From: a virus | IMG/VR virus record: IMGVR_UViG_3300010370_000171 | Span: 1 to 29,097 of that record | Direction: 5' to 3' (one strand) | DNA: 29,097 nt | Shown: one piece after another, positions 5,971 through 12,526 of the stretch | Layout of the letters: every line of letters begins with the position of its first letter | Position numbering within the stretch: position 1 is the stretch's first letter | Program-made: the position numbers and the translations under genes | The notes under the pieces: model-generated | What the model was told of the DNA's origin: nothing | Seen by the model: the letters and a program-made list of their open reading frames with translations, nothing else | Databases searched by the model: none

Positions 5971-6874
5971 TGAAGTGTTAATGAAAGCACTTACAAGTTA
6001 CGATAACAACCGCGAACGCTCACAACAAGAGCAAATCGGTGTATCGCAATTAGGCGGTTGTCGCAAACAAGTATGGCTACAACTCAACAAGGCAGAAAAA
6101 ACTAATACAAATACGTTACGCCTGCCAGCATTAATGGGAACAGCAATTCACAAAATGATTGAGGAAGCGTTAGTAAAAGAATCATGGGGTGAATACTGGC
6201 TGGAAGAAGAATTGGAATATGACGGCTTAAAAGGTCATGTTGATTTGTATATTCCCGAAATTGGAGCCGTTGTAGATTGGAAAACAACCAAGTTAAAAAA
6301 CTTAGATTATTTTCCAAGCAAACAACAACGTTGGCAGGTTCAAGTTTATGCGTGGCTTATTCAGAAGGCTGGCAACGCTACGCCAAAAACTGTAACTCTA
6401 GTAGCCATTCCACGTGACGGCGATGAACGCCAAATTAAGATACACACAGAGGAATACAACGAGCAAATTGCTTTAGAGGCAATTGCTTGGCTACGTGACG
6501 TTCAATCACGTGACACGGCACCCGAACCTGAACGCTACGCGGCACAATTTTGCCAACATTATTGTCCGTATTTTGGCGAGAAGTGTGGTGGCAAGGGAAA
6601 AGAATTTACAGGCGAAATTATTGAAGATACAACAGTAATTTCTGCCGTAAAGCGTTATTTGGAACTAGACAGCCAAATAAAAGAATTAACGTCACAAAAA
6701 GATGGCGTTAAAGCGGCATTGGAAAACGTTAATGGCGTAACGCCTGATGGCGTCAAAGTATCTTGGAGCCAAATCAATGGGCGCACAAGTGTTGATGAGC
6801 AAGAAGTCAAAAAACTCCTAGGTTTTGTTCCGACAAAGCAAGGAGATTCTTCTATGCGATTGACGGTGAAATAA
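5960..6874 (+). CDS. Cas4/AddB-like Fe-S PD-(D/E)XK exonuclease
   Basis: A 304-residue nuclease of the PD-(D/E)XK superfamily, Cas4/RecB-like group, expected to resect DNA ends for the RecT annealase. Visible motifs: Cys34 in LGGCRKQ, the conserved His64 in GTAIHKMIEE, Asp95 in GHVDLY, Asp106 and Lys108 in VVDWKTTK, and the motif IV-like Gln in QVQVYAW (126-131). Cys198, Cys202 and Cys209 with Cys34 would bind a 4Fe-4S cluster, as in Cas4 and AddB. The C-terminal 90 residues (helix then 'VSWSQINGRTSVDEQEVK') resemble phage exonuclease tails. It overlaps its neighbours by 11 nt and 1 nt. It is not a CRISPR component: no array or cas gene is near. Confidence 0.88.
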   Translation: MKIDEVLMKALTSYDNNRERSQQEQIGVSQLGGCRKQVWLQLNKAEKTNTNTLRLPALMGTAIHKMIEEALVKESWGEYWLEEELEYDGLKGHVDLYIPEIGAVVDWKTTKLKNLDYFPSKQQRWQVQVYAWLIQKAGNATPKTVTLVAIPRDGDERQIKIHTEEYNEQIALEAIAWLRDVQSRDTAPEPERYAAQFCQHYCPYFGEKCGGKGKEFTGEIIEDTTVISAVKRYLELDSQIKELTSQKDGVKAALENVNGVTPDGVKVSWSQINGRTSVDEQEVKKLLGFVPTKQGDSSMRLTVK

Positions 6875-7158
6875 TGCCATACACAAACGAAAATCTTTGC
6901 GTGGAATGTAATGAACATATAGCGGAAGCACATCAGCCGACTTGTTCCTCATACAACATGGAACGTTTTTTACCGCTAACAGAGCAAGAAGTGCGTGATT
7001 TGATTGAAAAACAACTAAGACAACGCGCCTCGGAATCTTGTTATTGGAAAGAAATGTTTGAAGATAAAAACATGACAGAAAGTGCCGAACATTGGAAAGT
7101 TATAGAGGCGATTTGGAATGAAGCCGCCGATATAGCACTAGGACTAAGAAAGGTTTAA
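6874..7158 (+). CDS. small cysteine-containing protein
   Basis: A 94-residue protein with CVEC at residues 9-12 and a further His-X3-Cys (HQPTC) about ten residues on, which could form one zinc site; a fourth Cys lies downstream (SCYWKEMF). The rest is helical and charged. Not assigned to a family. TAATG overlap with the exonuclease gene suggests it is co-translated and may act in the same pathway. It stops 2 nt before the ATG of the replication protein. Confidence 0.7.
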   Translation: MPYTNENLCVECNEHIAEAHQPTCSSYNMERFLPLTEQEVRDLIEKQLRQRASESCYWKEMFEDKNMTESAEHWKVIEAIWNEAADIALGLRKV

Positions 7159-7160
7159 TC

Positions 7161-7997
7161 ATGGCAACATGGGTAAAAATAGATGATGGATTCCCCGACC
7201 ACCCCAAAATTGTTGGACTATCTGACTTGGCATTTCGTGTTCATATAAGTGGCTTGTGTTACGCAGGTCGTTATTTGACAGACGGATTTGTGCCAATGTC
7301 AATAGCAAGCAGGCTGGCTAACGGAGATATGGCGGCGATTGCCGAACTATCAAGCGTTGGTTTATGGCTAGATGACGTTGAAAATAACGGATTTCGTATT
7401 CACGATTATTTGGCACATCAAACATCTAAGAGTGAAGTGGAACAAAAGCGGTCTTTAACACGTGAGCGCCAAAAGCGTTATAGAGAACGCCAAAAAACAC
7501 AAGAAAACACTAACGCGGAATCGGAAGGCGGTGATGACGATTGGGATAACGCGTTAGTTACGTCCTCAGAATACAGAATACAGAATACAGAGGACAGAAC
7601 ACAGAATACAGAGATAAATACTAAAGAACTACCTGCGCCGAGAGTGGCTAGTGCCAAACTTGCCGTAGAAAATATCTCAAACAAACTTGCTGAAGCGAGA
7701 GCCAATGGCATTAACGCATGGAATCTATCTCGGCTTGTTGAAGATGAGTGGGATAAGTTACACACCAATAACGATATAGGCGGCTGTATCGCACTAACCG
7801 CTTGGTATGTGGCTGAACTACAAACGCGCCAGTTATCAAGTCAAGAAATTGGCAGAATTGGGCAAATGACTAAGAGATTTGGTCGTATAGCCTTATTAGC
7901 AATTGATGAAGCGGCGAGCAAAGACTTAACTGATTTGGTTAGTTACGCTTACCGAGTGGCGCAAAACATGTATAAGGAAAAGGCGGCGCAAAATTAA
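7161..7997 (+). CDS. probable replication initiator / DnaD-like protein
   Basis: A 278-residue protein. The N-terminal 100 residues (WVKIDDGFPDHPKIVGLSD.., FRIHDYLAHQTSKSEV) match the winged-helix start of phage replisome-organiser proteins. A basic, Arg/Gln-rich linker follows (RERQKRYRERQK), then a low-complexity segment made by the 7-bp DNA repeat at 7568-7616, then a helical C-terminus (WNLSRLVEDEWD, IGQMTKRFGRIALLAIDEA) reminiscent of helicase-loader binding domains. Likely role: bind the origin and load the helicase. Placement beside RecT, exonuclease and SSB fits. The origin-inside-the-initiator layout recalls lambda O. Family assignment is moderate. Confidence 0.75.
   Translation: MATWVKIDDGFPDHPKIVGLSDLAFRVHISGLCYAGRYLTDGFVPMSIASRLANGDMAAIAELSSVGLWLDDVENNGFRIHDYLAHQTSKSEVEQKRSLTRERQKRYRERQKTQENTNAESEGGDDDWDNALVTSSEYRIQNTEDRTQNTEINTKELPAPRVASAKLAVENISNKLAEARANGINAWNLSRLVEDEWDKLHTNNDIGGCIALTAWYVAELQTRQLSSQEIGRIGQMTKRFGRIALLAIDEAASKDLTDLVSYAYRVAQNMYKEKAAQN
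7568..7616 (+). repeat. 7-bp tandem repeat, possible iterons
   Basis: Seven consecutive heptamers inside the initiator-like gene: AGAATAC three times (7568-7588), AGAGGAC, AGAACAC, AGAATAC (7603-7609) and AGAGATA. Four units are identical. An AT-rich stretch (AGATAAATACTAAAG) follows. In frame it encodes the low-complexity linker between the two domains. Position in the middle of a replication initiator gene is like the lambda O origin, so these may be initiator-binding iterons; equally it could be slippage in a tolerant linker. Confidence 0.55.
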
Positions 7998-7999
7998 TT

Positions 8000-8018
8000 G
8001 CGCAGTTGTTTAATCCGC
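8000..8018 (+). repeat. 19-bp intergenic repeat, copy 2
   Basis: Second identical copy of GCGCAGTTGTTTAATCCGC (other at 3598-3616), again directly after a stop codon. Here the flanks form a hairpin, TTGCGC (7998-8003) with GCGCAA (8017-8022), placing the conserved AGTTGTTTAATCC in the 13-nt loop. No T-run follows. It might be a protein-binding or processing element. Confidence 0.6.
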
Positions 8019-8049
8019 GCAACAAGGCGCACGGCAGAAAGGCGGCAAA

Positions 8050-8325
8050 ATGGAAAACAATTGTAAAGAAAATCATTGGTATGTTGAAGATGGGCAACTA
8101 CGCCTAGACACGCCAAACGAACAAGCCACAGACTTGGCAAAGCAAGTAATAAAAACACTTGAAAAACAAATACGGCTACAAATCTATAACGATATTTGCG
8201 ATTTTAAACCGTTAGAAAACCGCGCAAAGATAATGAAAATAAGTGGTGGCATTGATAACGCTTTACTCGGTGTTCAAGCCATTTGTGCCGATATAGCGTT
8301 AGGCAAAACGCATGGCGCAAATTGA
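8050..8325 (+). CDS. hypothetical 91-aa protein
   Basis: A 91-residue mainly helical protein, not recognised. The N-terminus carries 'CKENHWYVEDGQLRLDTPNEQATDLAKQVIKTLEKQIRLQIYNDIC', then 'IMKISGGIDNALLGVQAICADIALG'. Three cysteines are spread out and not in a zinc pattern. GAAAGGCGGC upstream supports the ATG. It follows the repeat/hairpin at 7998-8022 and overlaps the next small gene by 14 nt. Confidence 0.68.
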   Translation: MENNCKENHWYVEDGQLRLDTPNEQATDLAKQVIKTLEKQIRLQIYNDICDFKPLENRAKIMKISGGIDNALLGVQAICADIALGKTHGAN

Positions 8326-8473
8326 CCATTTTGAATTCATATCTAAACTGTTACGCGAGATTGAAGAATTACGCATAACAGATACGCCGGCAAATGAGTT
8401 GGCGTTTATTTACAAAGAAGGGCATGAAATGGCACTAGACCAAGCACTCAACGCACTAAGAAAGGAACTGTAA
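8312..8473 (+). CDS. hypothetical 53-aa helical protein
   Basis: A 53-residue protein starting MAQIDHFEFISKLLREIEEL and ending ALDQALNALRKEL, almost all helix. Not recognised. It begins 14 nt before the previous stop and its TAA shares an A with the next ATG (TAATG), the same coupling seen throughout this block. A weak AGG (AGGCAAAACGC) lies upstream. Overlap at both ends and neighbour-like codon use are the evidence that it is translated. Confidence 0.65.
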   Translation: MAQIDHFEFISKLLREIEELRITDTPANELAFIYKEGHEMALDQALNALRKEL

Positions 8474-8784
8474 TGTTAGGGACAAACGAAAATCATTGCC
8501 GTAAAGTTAATTGCCGTTGCACACATACTGATGGTTGCGAGCGCGGCTGGATTCACGTCCGTTATTCTGACACAAAAATTGTTACGCGTAACGGCGTGGA
8601 AACAAAAGTGGAAACTTGGTATGATGGCGTTCAATTCTGCTCGGTATGTGACCCTGAAAGAGCGCACATACAACGCACATCTGCCAGTAGTGAAGAAATG
8701 GCACAACGCCTAAGAGAGCGTTCATCATATAAAAATACAGAAAACTACGAAAAACAAGAGGCGAATAAAACTCGCACTCTGTAA
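8473..8784 (+). CDS. Cys/His-rich putative zinc-binding protein
   Basis: A 103-residue protein with an N-terminal cluster (NHCRKVNCRCTHTDGCERGWIHVRY) and a second pair, CSVC, about residue 56-59. 'C.CTHTDGCERGWI' resembles zinc modules of the DnaJ or DksA type found in small actinophage proteins; the pieces could together bind one or two zinc ions. The C-terminal 35 residues are charged and helical (RLRERSSYKNTENYEKQE). A nucleic-acid role in replication is plausible but inferred only from position. Couples to the previous gene by TAATG. Confidence 0.72.
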   Translation: MLGTNENHCRKVNCRCTHTDGCERGWIHVRYSDTKIVTRNGVETKVETWYDGVQFCSVCDPERAHIQRTSASSEEMAQRLRERSSYKNTENYEKQEANKTRTL

Positions 8785-8795
8785 GGAGTAGCAAT

Positions 8796-9197
8796 ATGAA
8801 ACACATCAAAAAAATCAAAGTATCGTTTATAGCAATAATCGGCATGTTTTTATCACTAGCCAGCCCTGCCGAGGCACAGGCGCCTAAAATGTCGCAAATT
8901 CAACTGTTACAGAATCTTGCGATGAATAATCCAAAAGATTACGCACGAATTGCGCTTAAAAAATACAACTGGAACAAAAAACAATATGTTTGCCTAGCAA
9001 GATTATGGGGCAAAGAATCAGGCTGGAATCATTTAGCCGATAATCCGCACAGCACAGCGTTTGGAATTGCCCAAATGTTAAAAGAGAAGAATAAGCACCC
9101 AATGGCTCAAATTAATAACGGATTGCGCTATATTGAGCACCGTTATGGAACCCCTTGTGCCGCGTGGCAACATTGGCAAAGAAGAAACTGGTATTAA
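8796..9197 (+). CDS. secreted lytic transglycosylase-like protein
   Basis: A 133-residue exported peptidoglycan-cleaving protein. Residues 1-29 are a classic signal peptide: basic start (KHIKKIK), hydrophobic core (FIAIIGMFLSLASPA) and an AEA or AQA cleavage site. The mature part is a compact SLT/lysozyme-like domain: Glu74 in LWGKESGWNHLA is the likely catalytic acid, followed by 'STAFGIAQML', 'INNGLRYIEHRYG' and a final 'PCAAWQHWQRRNWY'. Cys66 and Cys121 probably form a disulfide. This pattern is typical of actinobacterial and actinophage enzymes. AAGGAG precedes the ATG. A phage endolysin exported by the host Sec route, or a host-derived cell-wall enzyme, are both possible. Confidence 0.85.
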   Translation: MKHIKKIKVSFIAIIGMFLSLASPAEAQAPKMSQIQLLQNLAMNNPKDYARIALKKYNWNKKQYVCLARLWGKESGWNHLADNPHSTAFGIAQMLKEKNKHPMAQINNGLRYIEHRYGTPCAAWQHWQRRNWY

Positions 9198-9636
9198 AGC
9201 CGACTTTTTCGTAAGCGGCAGACCAGTTCCACAAGGCTCCCTAAAATTTATTAACGGACACGCTATTCATGTGCGCGCACAAGATTTAGCGTTATGGCGC
9301 GCTGATATTGCCAACAAAGCACGTTCGGCTATCTTTCAAAAAGCACAACAAGGCGTAGAAATTCATTTAACGTTTGTGCTTAAAAAACCAAAAACTGTAA
9401 CGCGCAATGAGCCATACATACGCCCAGACATAGATAAATTATCGCGCGCTGTGCTTGATGGTTTAACTGGCGTTGCTTATGAAGATGATGAGCAAGTAGT
9501 TAAATTAACTGCCGTAAAAGAGTATGGCGATAATGAAGGCGTATGGATTAAATTTACTGATAAAGAAAAGTTACGCCGCAGTTTGGCTAATGCCGAAGCC
9601 GTCATAGACGATTATTTCAATACTTATACCGATTAA
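9145..9636 (+). CDS. rusA: RusA-family Holliday junction resolvase
   Basis: A RusA-type endodeoxyribonuclease that resolves branched DNA during phage recombination and before packaging. 'FFVSGRPVPQGSLK' is the family's N-terminal signature and 'PYIRPDIDKLSRAVLDGLTGVAYEDDEQV' carries the catalytic acids (Asp95, Asp97 and Asp114/115 from this start). I take ATG 9145 (163 aa); it overlaps the transglycosylase gene by 53 nt and lacks a good ribosome site. The family usually starts only a few residues before 'FFVSGRP', so a non-standard start near 9190, after AAAGAAGAAACTGGT, is possible. A TTG at 9133 is less likely. Confidence 0.88.
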   Translation: MEPLVPRGNIGKEETGIKADFFVSGRPVPQGSLKFINGHAIHVRAQDLALWRADIANKARSAIFQKAQQGVEIHLTFVLKKPKTVTRNEPYIRPDIDKLSRAVLDGLTGVAYEDDEQVVKLTAVKEYGDNEGVWIKFTDKEKLRRSLANAEAVIDDYFNTYTD

Positions 9637-9665
9637 CCCATCTTCATAATCACAAAGGACGGCGC

Positions 9666-10016
9666 ATGACGGATTGGCAAGCATTACGCGATTTAATTCT
9701 GACACGTTGCCAACATTACTGTGAAAAATGTGGGTTTGGCTTAACTGAAGATTTTGCTTTACATCATAGAAAGTTGCGCTCGCGTGGCGGAAAAGATACA
9801 GCCGATAATTTAGTTGCGTTACATCATAAATGCCACAATCTCGGCACAGATAGTGTTCATCTGAATATAAAAGTTGCCACCGAATTAGGATTAATCGTGC
9901 CAAGACACGCAGAGCCGAGTGAATATCCATTAACACTTGCTAACGGCTCTGTTGTTACACTTAGCGCGGAAGGCACTTACGTTTATTTGGAAAGGAAGGA
10001 ACAATATGGCTGGTGA
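9666..10016 (+). CDS. HNH endonuclease
   Basis: A 116-residue HNH-family nuclease. The zinc-binding CEKC (about residues 19-22) and 'CHN' form the structural pairs, and 'ALHHRKLRSRGGKDTADNLVALHHKCHNLG' is the HNH signature with the catalytic His-His and Asn. The C-terminal 45 residues form a strand-rich tail (PLTLANGSVVTLSAEGTYVYLERK), seen in other phage HNH proteins. It stands alone between resolvase and SSB genes rather than beside the terminase. It may be a homing-type or defence-counter nuclease. AAAGGACGGC supports the start, and its end overlaps the SSB gene. Confidence 0.87.
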   Translation: MTDWQALRDLILTRCQHYCEKCGFGLTEDFALHHRKLRSRGGKDTADNLVALHHKCHNLGTDSVHLNIKVATELGLIVPRHAEPSEYPLTLANGSVVTLSAEGTYVYLERKEQYGW

Positions 10017-10407
10017 AGGAATTATTACTGTTACTGGCAATTTAGGCGGCGACTCTGAATTACGTTTAACACCAACTGGGGTAACCGTAACATCATTTAA
10101 TCTTGCCAACACTCCACGCGTTAAAAAAAATAACGATTGGCAAGATGGCGAAACAATTTGGTTTCGTTGTTTTGTGTGGGGTAAAGACGCAACTGGCGCG
10201 GCTAATGAATTGCGTAAAGGAACGCGTGTAATTATTACAGGTCGTTTTAGTGTTGAAAGTTTTACAAACAAAGAAAACGAAATTGTAAAATCGTTACAAA
10301 TTAATGCGGATTCTTACGGTATTGTTCCGCGTAACGTTGCTGAGCCACAAGTGGCGCACAACGAAAAACCAATTGAGGACCCAGTAGATGACCCTTGGGC
10401 AATCTAA
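10006..10407 (+). CDS. ssb: single-stranded DNA-binding protein
   Basis: A 133-residue SSB with an OB fold: 'GIITVTGNLGGDSELRLTPTGVTVTSFNLANTPR', 'IWFRCFVWGKDATGAANELRKGTRVIITGRFSVESF' and 'LQINADSYGIVPRN'. The C-terminus ends EDPVDDPWAI, an acidic tip that recruits replication and repair proteins, although the usual last residue Phe is Ile here. The ATG at 10006 has AAAGGAAGGAAC in front; a longer upstream frame starting at 9937 is not needed. It overlaps the HNH gene by 11 nt. It works with the RecT and replication genes upstream. Confidence 0.93.
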   Translation: MAGEGIITVTGNLGGDSELRLTPTGVTVTSFNLANTPRVKKNNDWQDGETIWFRCFVWGKDATGAANELRKGTRVIITGRFSVESFTNKENEIVKSLQINADSYGIVPRNVAEPQVAHNEKPIEDPVDDPWAI

Positions 10408-10418
10408 GAAAGGCAAAA

Positions 10419-10625
10419 ATGGAATTTAATGATGACGTTTCTGACGAGATAATTGATTCGGTGGCAACTGCCGAGTTTCTTGGAGTTTCAGCCGTTAATT
10501 TACGGCAACTGGTTTACCGCAAAATCCTTGTCCCATGTGGCAAGGAAAAACGCCGCTCGCTATTCAAAATGGCTGACGTGGCACAGGTAAAGGCAGCGCG
10601 AACTCCGTCCGTCCCTTCGGAGTGA
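10419..10625 (+). CDS. small helix-turn-helix DNA-binding protein
   Basis: A 68-residue protein whose middle, 'TAEFLGVSAVNLRQLVYRKILVPCGKEKRRSLFKMADVAQVKAA', is a MerR/excisionase-type winged helix-turn-helix. It could be an Xis-like or regulatory protein; no integrase is in the window. The ATG at 10419 has AAGAAAGGC upstream. The last codons lie in a GC-rich hairpin (10602-10607 with 10618-10623) that includes the stop region, followed immediately by the longer hairpin at 10636-10672. Confidence 0.75.
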   Translation: MEFNDDVSDEIIDSVATAEFLGVSAVNLRQLVYRKILVPCGKEKRRSLFKMADVAQVKAARTPSVPSE

Positions 10626-10635
10626 CGCGCGCAAT

Positions 10636-10672
10636 GAAAGAGTGCGCTCCCCTGTCCTGAGCGCACTCTTTC
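10636..10672. terminator. 14-bp perfect hairpin, probable terminator
   Basis: GAAAGAGTGCGCTC (10636-10649) pairs without mismatch with GAGCGCACTCTTTC (10659-10672) around a 9-nt loop. The 3' arm ends in CTCTTTC followed by TTAAAATT, a weak U-run, so it can act as an intrinsic terminator for the replication operon. The symmetric A/T ends would also work for the opposite strand, though no gene there needs it. It separates the replication block from the ParB-like gene. Confidence 0.75.
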
Positions 10673-10694
10673 TTAAAATTAACGAAAGGCTAAA

Positions 10695-11228
10695 ATGGAA
10701 AAAATAGAAACTGTGCTTTTAGATGAATTAAAACTTGATTCAAATAACGCACGTAAGCATAACGAGGCAAACATTGACGCAATTGCTGAATCGTTACGCA
10801 AATTTGGGCAACGTAAGCCAATTGTTGTAACAAAAGAAAATGTAGTGATTGCTGGCAACGGAACAGTTGAAGCGGCGCATAAAATAGGCTGGAAAGGCTT
10901 AGACGTTGTGCGTGTGCCTGAAAACTGGACAGAAGAACAAATAAAGGCTTATGCGCTCGCTGATAATCGCACGGCTGAAATGGCAACTTGGGATAGCACA
11001 ATACTGTTAGACCAATTGCGCGAATTAGATTTAGGCGATTGGGATATTAAGGCGCTTGGCTTTGGCAATTTTGAGTTAAACGAAAAAGAAAATTTGCCTG
11101 ATACTGATTACAAGGACTTAGGCGAACGTTATGAAGTAGTTATTGAGTGCGCAGATGAAAATGAACAAACGGCATTATTGTTACGCCTTTCTGAAGAAGG
11201 CTTGAAAGTGCGAGCAATAATCATTTAA
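10695..11228 (+). CDS. ParB/Srx-like nuclease domain protein
   Basis: A 177-residue protein with an N-terminal ParB/sulfiredoxin-fold domain: 'LKLDSNNARKHNEANIDAIAESLRKFGQRKPIVVTKENVVIAGNGTVEAAHKIGWKGLDVVRV' includes the family's phosphate-binding region and a 'AGNG' version of the usual GxRR/H loop, then 'ALADNRTAEMATWD'. The C-terminal 60 residues are a short helical/strand extension. Phage members of this family occur near DNA methylases and modification genes and may act as ATPase- or CTP-dependent nucleases. Here the neighbour is the ABC-ATPase/GNAT fusion. AAAGGCT lies upstream of the ATG. Confidence 0.85.
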   Translation: MEKIETVLLDELKLDSNNARKHNEANIDAIAESLRKFGQRKPIVVTKENVVIAGNGTVEAAHKIGWKGLDVVRVPENWTEEQIKAYALADNRTAEMATWDSTILLDQLRELDLGDWDIKALGFGNFELNEKENLPDTDYKDLGERYEVVIECADENEQTALLLRLSEEGLKVRAIII

Positions 11229-11232
11229 TAAA

Positions 11233-11333
11233 GTTGGGTCAGATACCCGACACCTCACTATCGCAAAGTGCGATAAGAGAGAGTGCTGGACAGAACCCTT
11301 ATGGCAATAAAACCATAAGGGTAATGTTCGGCA
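11233..11333 (+). ncRNA. three-hairpin structured leader RNA, candidate
   Basis: The 123-nt gap before the ABC/GNAT gene holds three hairpins. A: 11233-11239 with 11245-11251, 7 pairs (one G.T), loop CAGAT. B: 11259-11264 with 11270-11275 (TATCGC/GCGATA), loop AAAGT. C: 11284-11292 with 11325-11333 (TGCTGGACA/TGTTCGGCA, two G.T pairs), a symmetric GA/AA internal loop, then a perfect 10-bp stem 11295-11304 with 11313-11322 (ACCCTTATGG/CCATAAGGGT) around CAATAAAA. No T-run follows, so it is not an ordinary terminator. It ends 18 nt before the ATG at 11352. I recognise no riboswitch or ribozyme family. Confidence 0.6.
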
Positions 11334-11351
11334 AGTAATGAAAGGCAAAAA

Positions 11352-12485
11352 ATGAGTAACATTATTAGGCTTGAAAGTCCGATTATTCGCACACCACGCG
11401 TTATGCAATTAGAAGGCTTATTTGACATTGATAGCGAGGCGCGGTCTGTAACGGAAGTTCAAAATAACATTCCCGATTTGAACGAACGCGATTGGAACGT
11501 TGGATTAATTGTGGGTCCAAGCGGCGCTGGCAAAACAACAATTGCGAAAGAAAAATTTGGCGATATTTTGAAAAAATCGGAAACACTTGATTGGGATATG
11601 GAAAAGGCTGTAATAGACGCGTTTCCAACTGACATGGCTATGCGTGAAGTAACAGAATTACTCTCATCTGTTGGCTTTAGTTCGCCGCCCGCTTGGCTAC
11701 GCCCATATTACGCACTAAGTAACGGCGAACAGTTTCGGGTATCAATTGCGCGTTTGCTGGCGCAAAAAAATGACATAACAGTTGTTGATGAATTCACTTC
11801 CGTTATTGACCGCACAGTTGCCAAAATCGGCTCTGTTGCTATTGCTAGTGCTGTAAGAAAACGTAATCAGAAATTTGTTGCCGTAGGTTGCCACTACGAC
11901 ATTGAAGAATGGTTACAGCCTGATTGGATTTACGAGCCACATATTGGCTCCTTTAGATGGAGGTCACTTAGGCGACGCCCAGAAATTAACCTTGAAATCA
12001 TTTGGGCAAAGTATGAAGCGTGGCCCATATTCGCACGTCATCACTATTTAGATAAAAACTTGAATAAGACGGCGCACGTTTATGTTGGCTTGATTGATGA
12101 CCAGCCTGCTTGCGTTAGTGCCATGTTGCCATTACCAAACGCACATATTCGTAACGCTAGAAGATTTAGCCGTAACGTAGTGTTACCTGACTTTCAAGGC
12201 ATTGGATTAGGCAGAATTTTTCACGAAAGAATCGCAAGTGGCTTAATAGCGCAAGGCTTATCGGTTTATGCGACAGCCAGCCACCCAACGCAAGTTCATC
12301 ATCTAAACAAGTCGCCAAACTGGGAACTAATTCGCATGCCTAGCCGAGTGGCTAAACAAGGGAAAACATCTTCTCTATCAAGTCGCATGGGAGTGTCTAG
12401 GGCGCGCGTTACCACGTCATTTAGATACGTAGGCGCGCCCGATTATGAAGTTGCGAAAGTGTTAGCACCACTTCCGAAAAAATGA
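11352..12485 (+). CDS. ABC-type ATPase fused to GNAT acyltransferase (Mom-like?)
   Basis: A 377-residue fusion. Residues about 45-205 form an ABC-type ATPase: Walker A GPSGAGKTT (55-63), signature LSNGEQ (122-127), Walker B ITVVDE (142-147) and switch His181. No membrane segment, so it is not a transporter. Residues about 211-345 form a GNAT acyltransferase: 'IFARHHYLDKNLNKTAHVYVGLIDDQPACVSAMLPLP', then the CoA-binding loop VVLPDFQGIGLG (276-287). The N-acyl domain resembles the phage Mu Mom-like branch that modifies adenine in DNA; comparative genomics has linked such domains to ABC ATPases and ParB-like genes in phages. A DNA-modification role is therefore plausible but not proven. AAAGGC precedes the ATG. 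Confidence 0.8.
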   Translation: MSNIIRLESPIIRTPRVMQLEGLFDIDSEARSVTEVQNNIPDLNERDWNVGLIVGPSGAGKTTIAKEKFGDILKKSETLDWDMEKAVIDAFPTDMAMREVTELLSSVGFSSPPAWLRPYYALSNGEQFRVSIARLLAQKNDITVVDEFTSVIDRTVAKIGSVAIASAVRKRNQKFVAVGCHYDIEEWLQPDWIYEPHIGSFRWRSLRRRPEINLEIIWAKYEAWPIFARHHYLDKNLNKTAHVYVGLIDDQPACVSAMLPLPNAHIRNARRFSRNVVLPDFQGIGLGRIFHERIASGLIAQGLSVYATASHPTQVHHLNKSPNWELIRMPSRVAKQGKTSSLSSRMGVSRARVTTSFRYVGAPDYEVAKVLAPLPKK

Positions 12486-12526
12486 TTTAATTGGCACTTA
12501 TTCTATGAATATATGGCGGTGAAAAC

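Noticed and set aside
5960-6874. Cas4-like gene as a sign of a CRISPR system
   Set aside because: No direct-repeat array, cas1, cas2 or other cas gene is visible; its pairing with RecT fits a phage recombination exonuclease.
7568-7616. Tandem heptamers as a CRISPR or VNTR locus
   Set aside because: Units are only 7 bp with no spacers and stay in frame within a coding gene.
10441-10447. CTGACGA inside the helix-turn-helix gene
   Set aside because: It matches CUGANGA by chance: no flanking stem I, GTC or GAAA can be arranged, and it is inside a normal reading frame. The same holds for CTGACGA at 2571-2577.
11202-11231. TTGAAA and TAATAA as a promoter before the structured leader
   Set aside because: The spacing (18) is workable but the -10 match is poor and lies at a gene end in AT-rich sequence; not strong enough to list.
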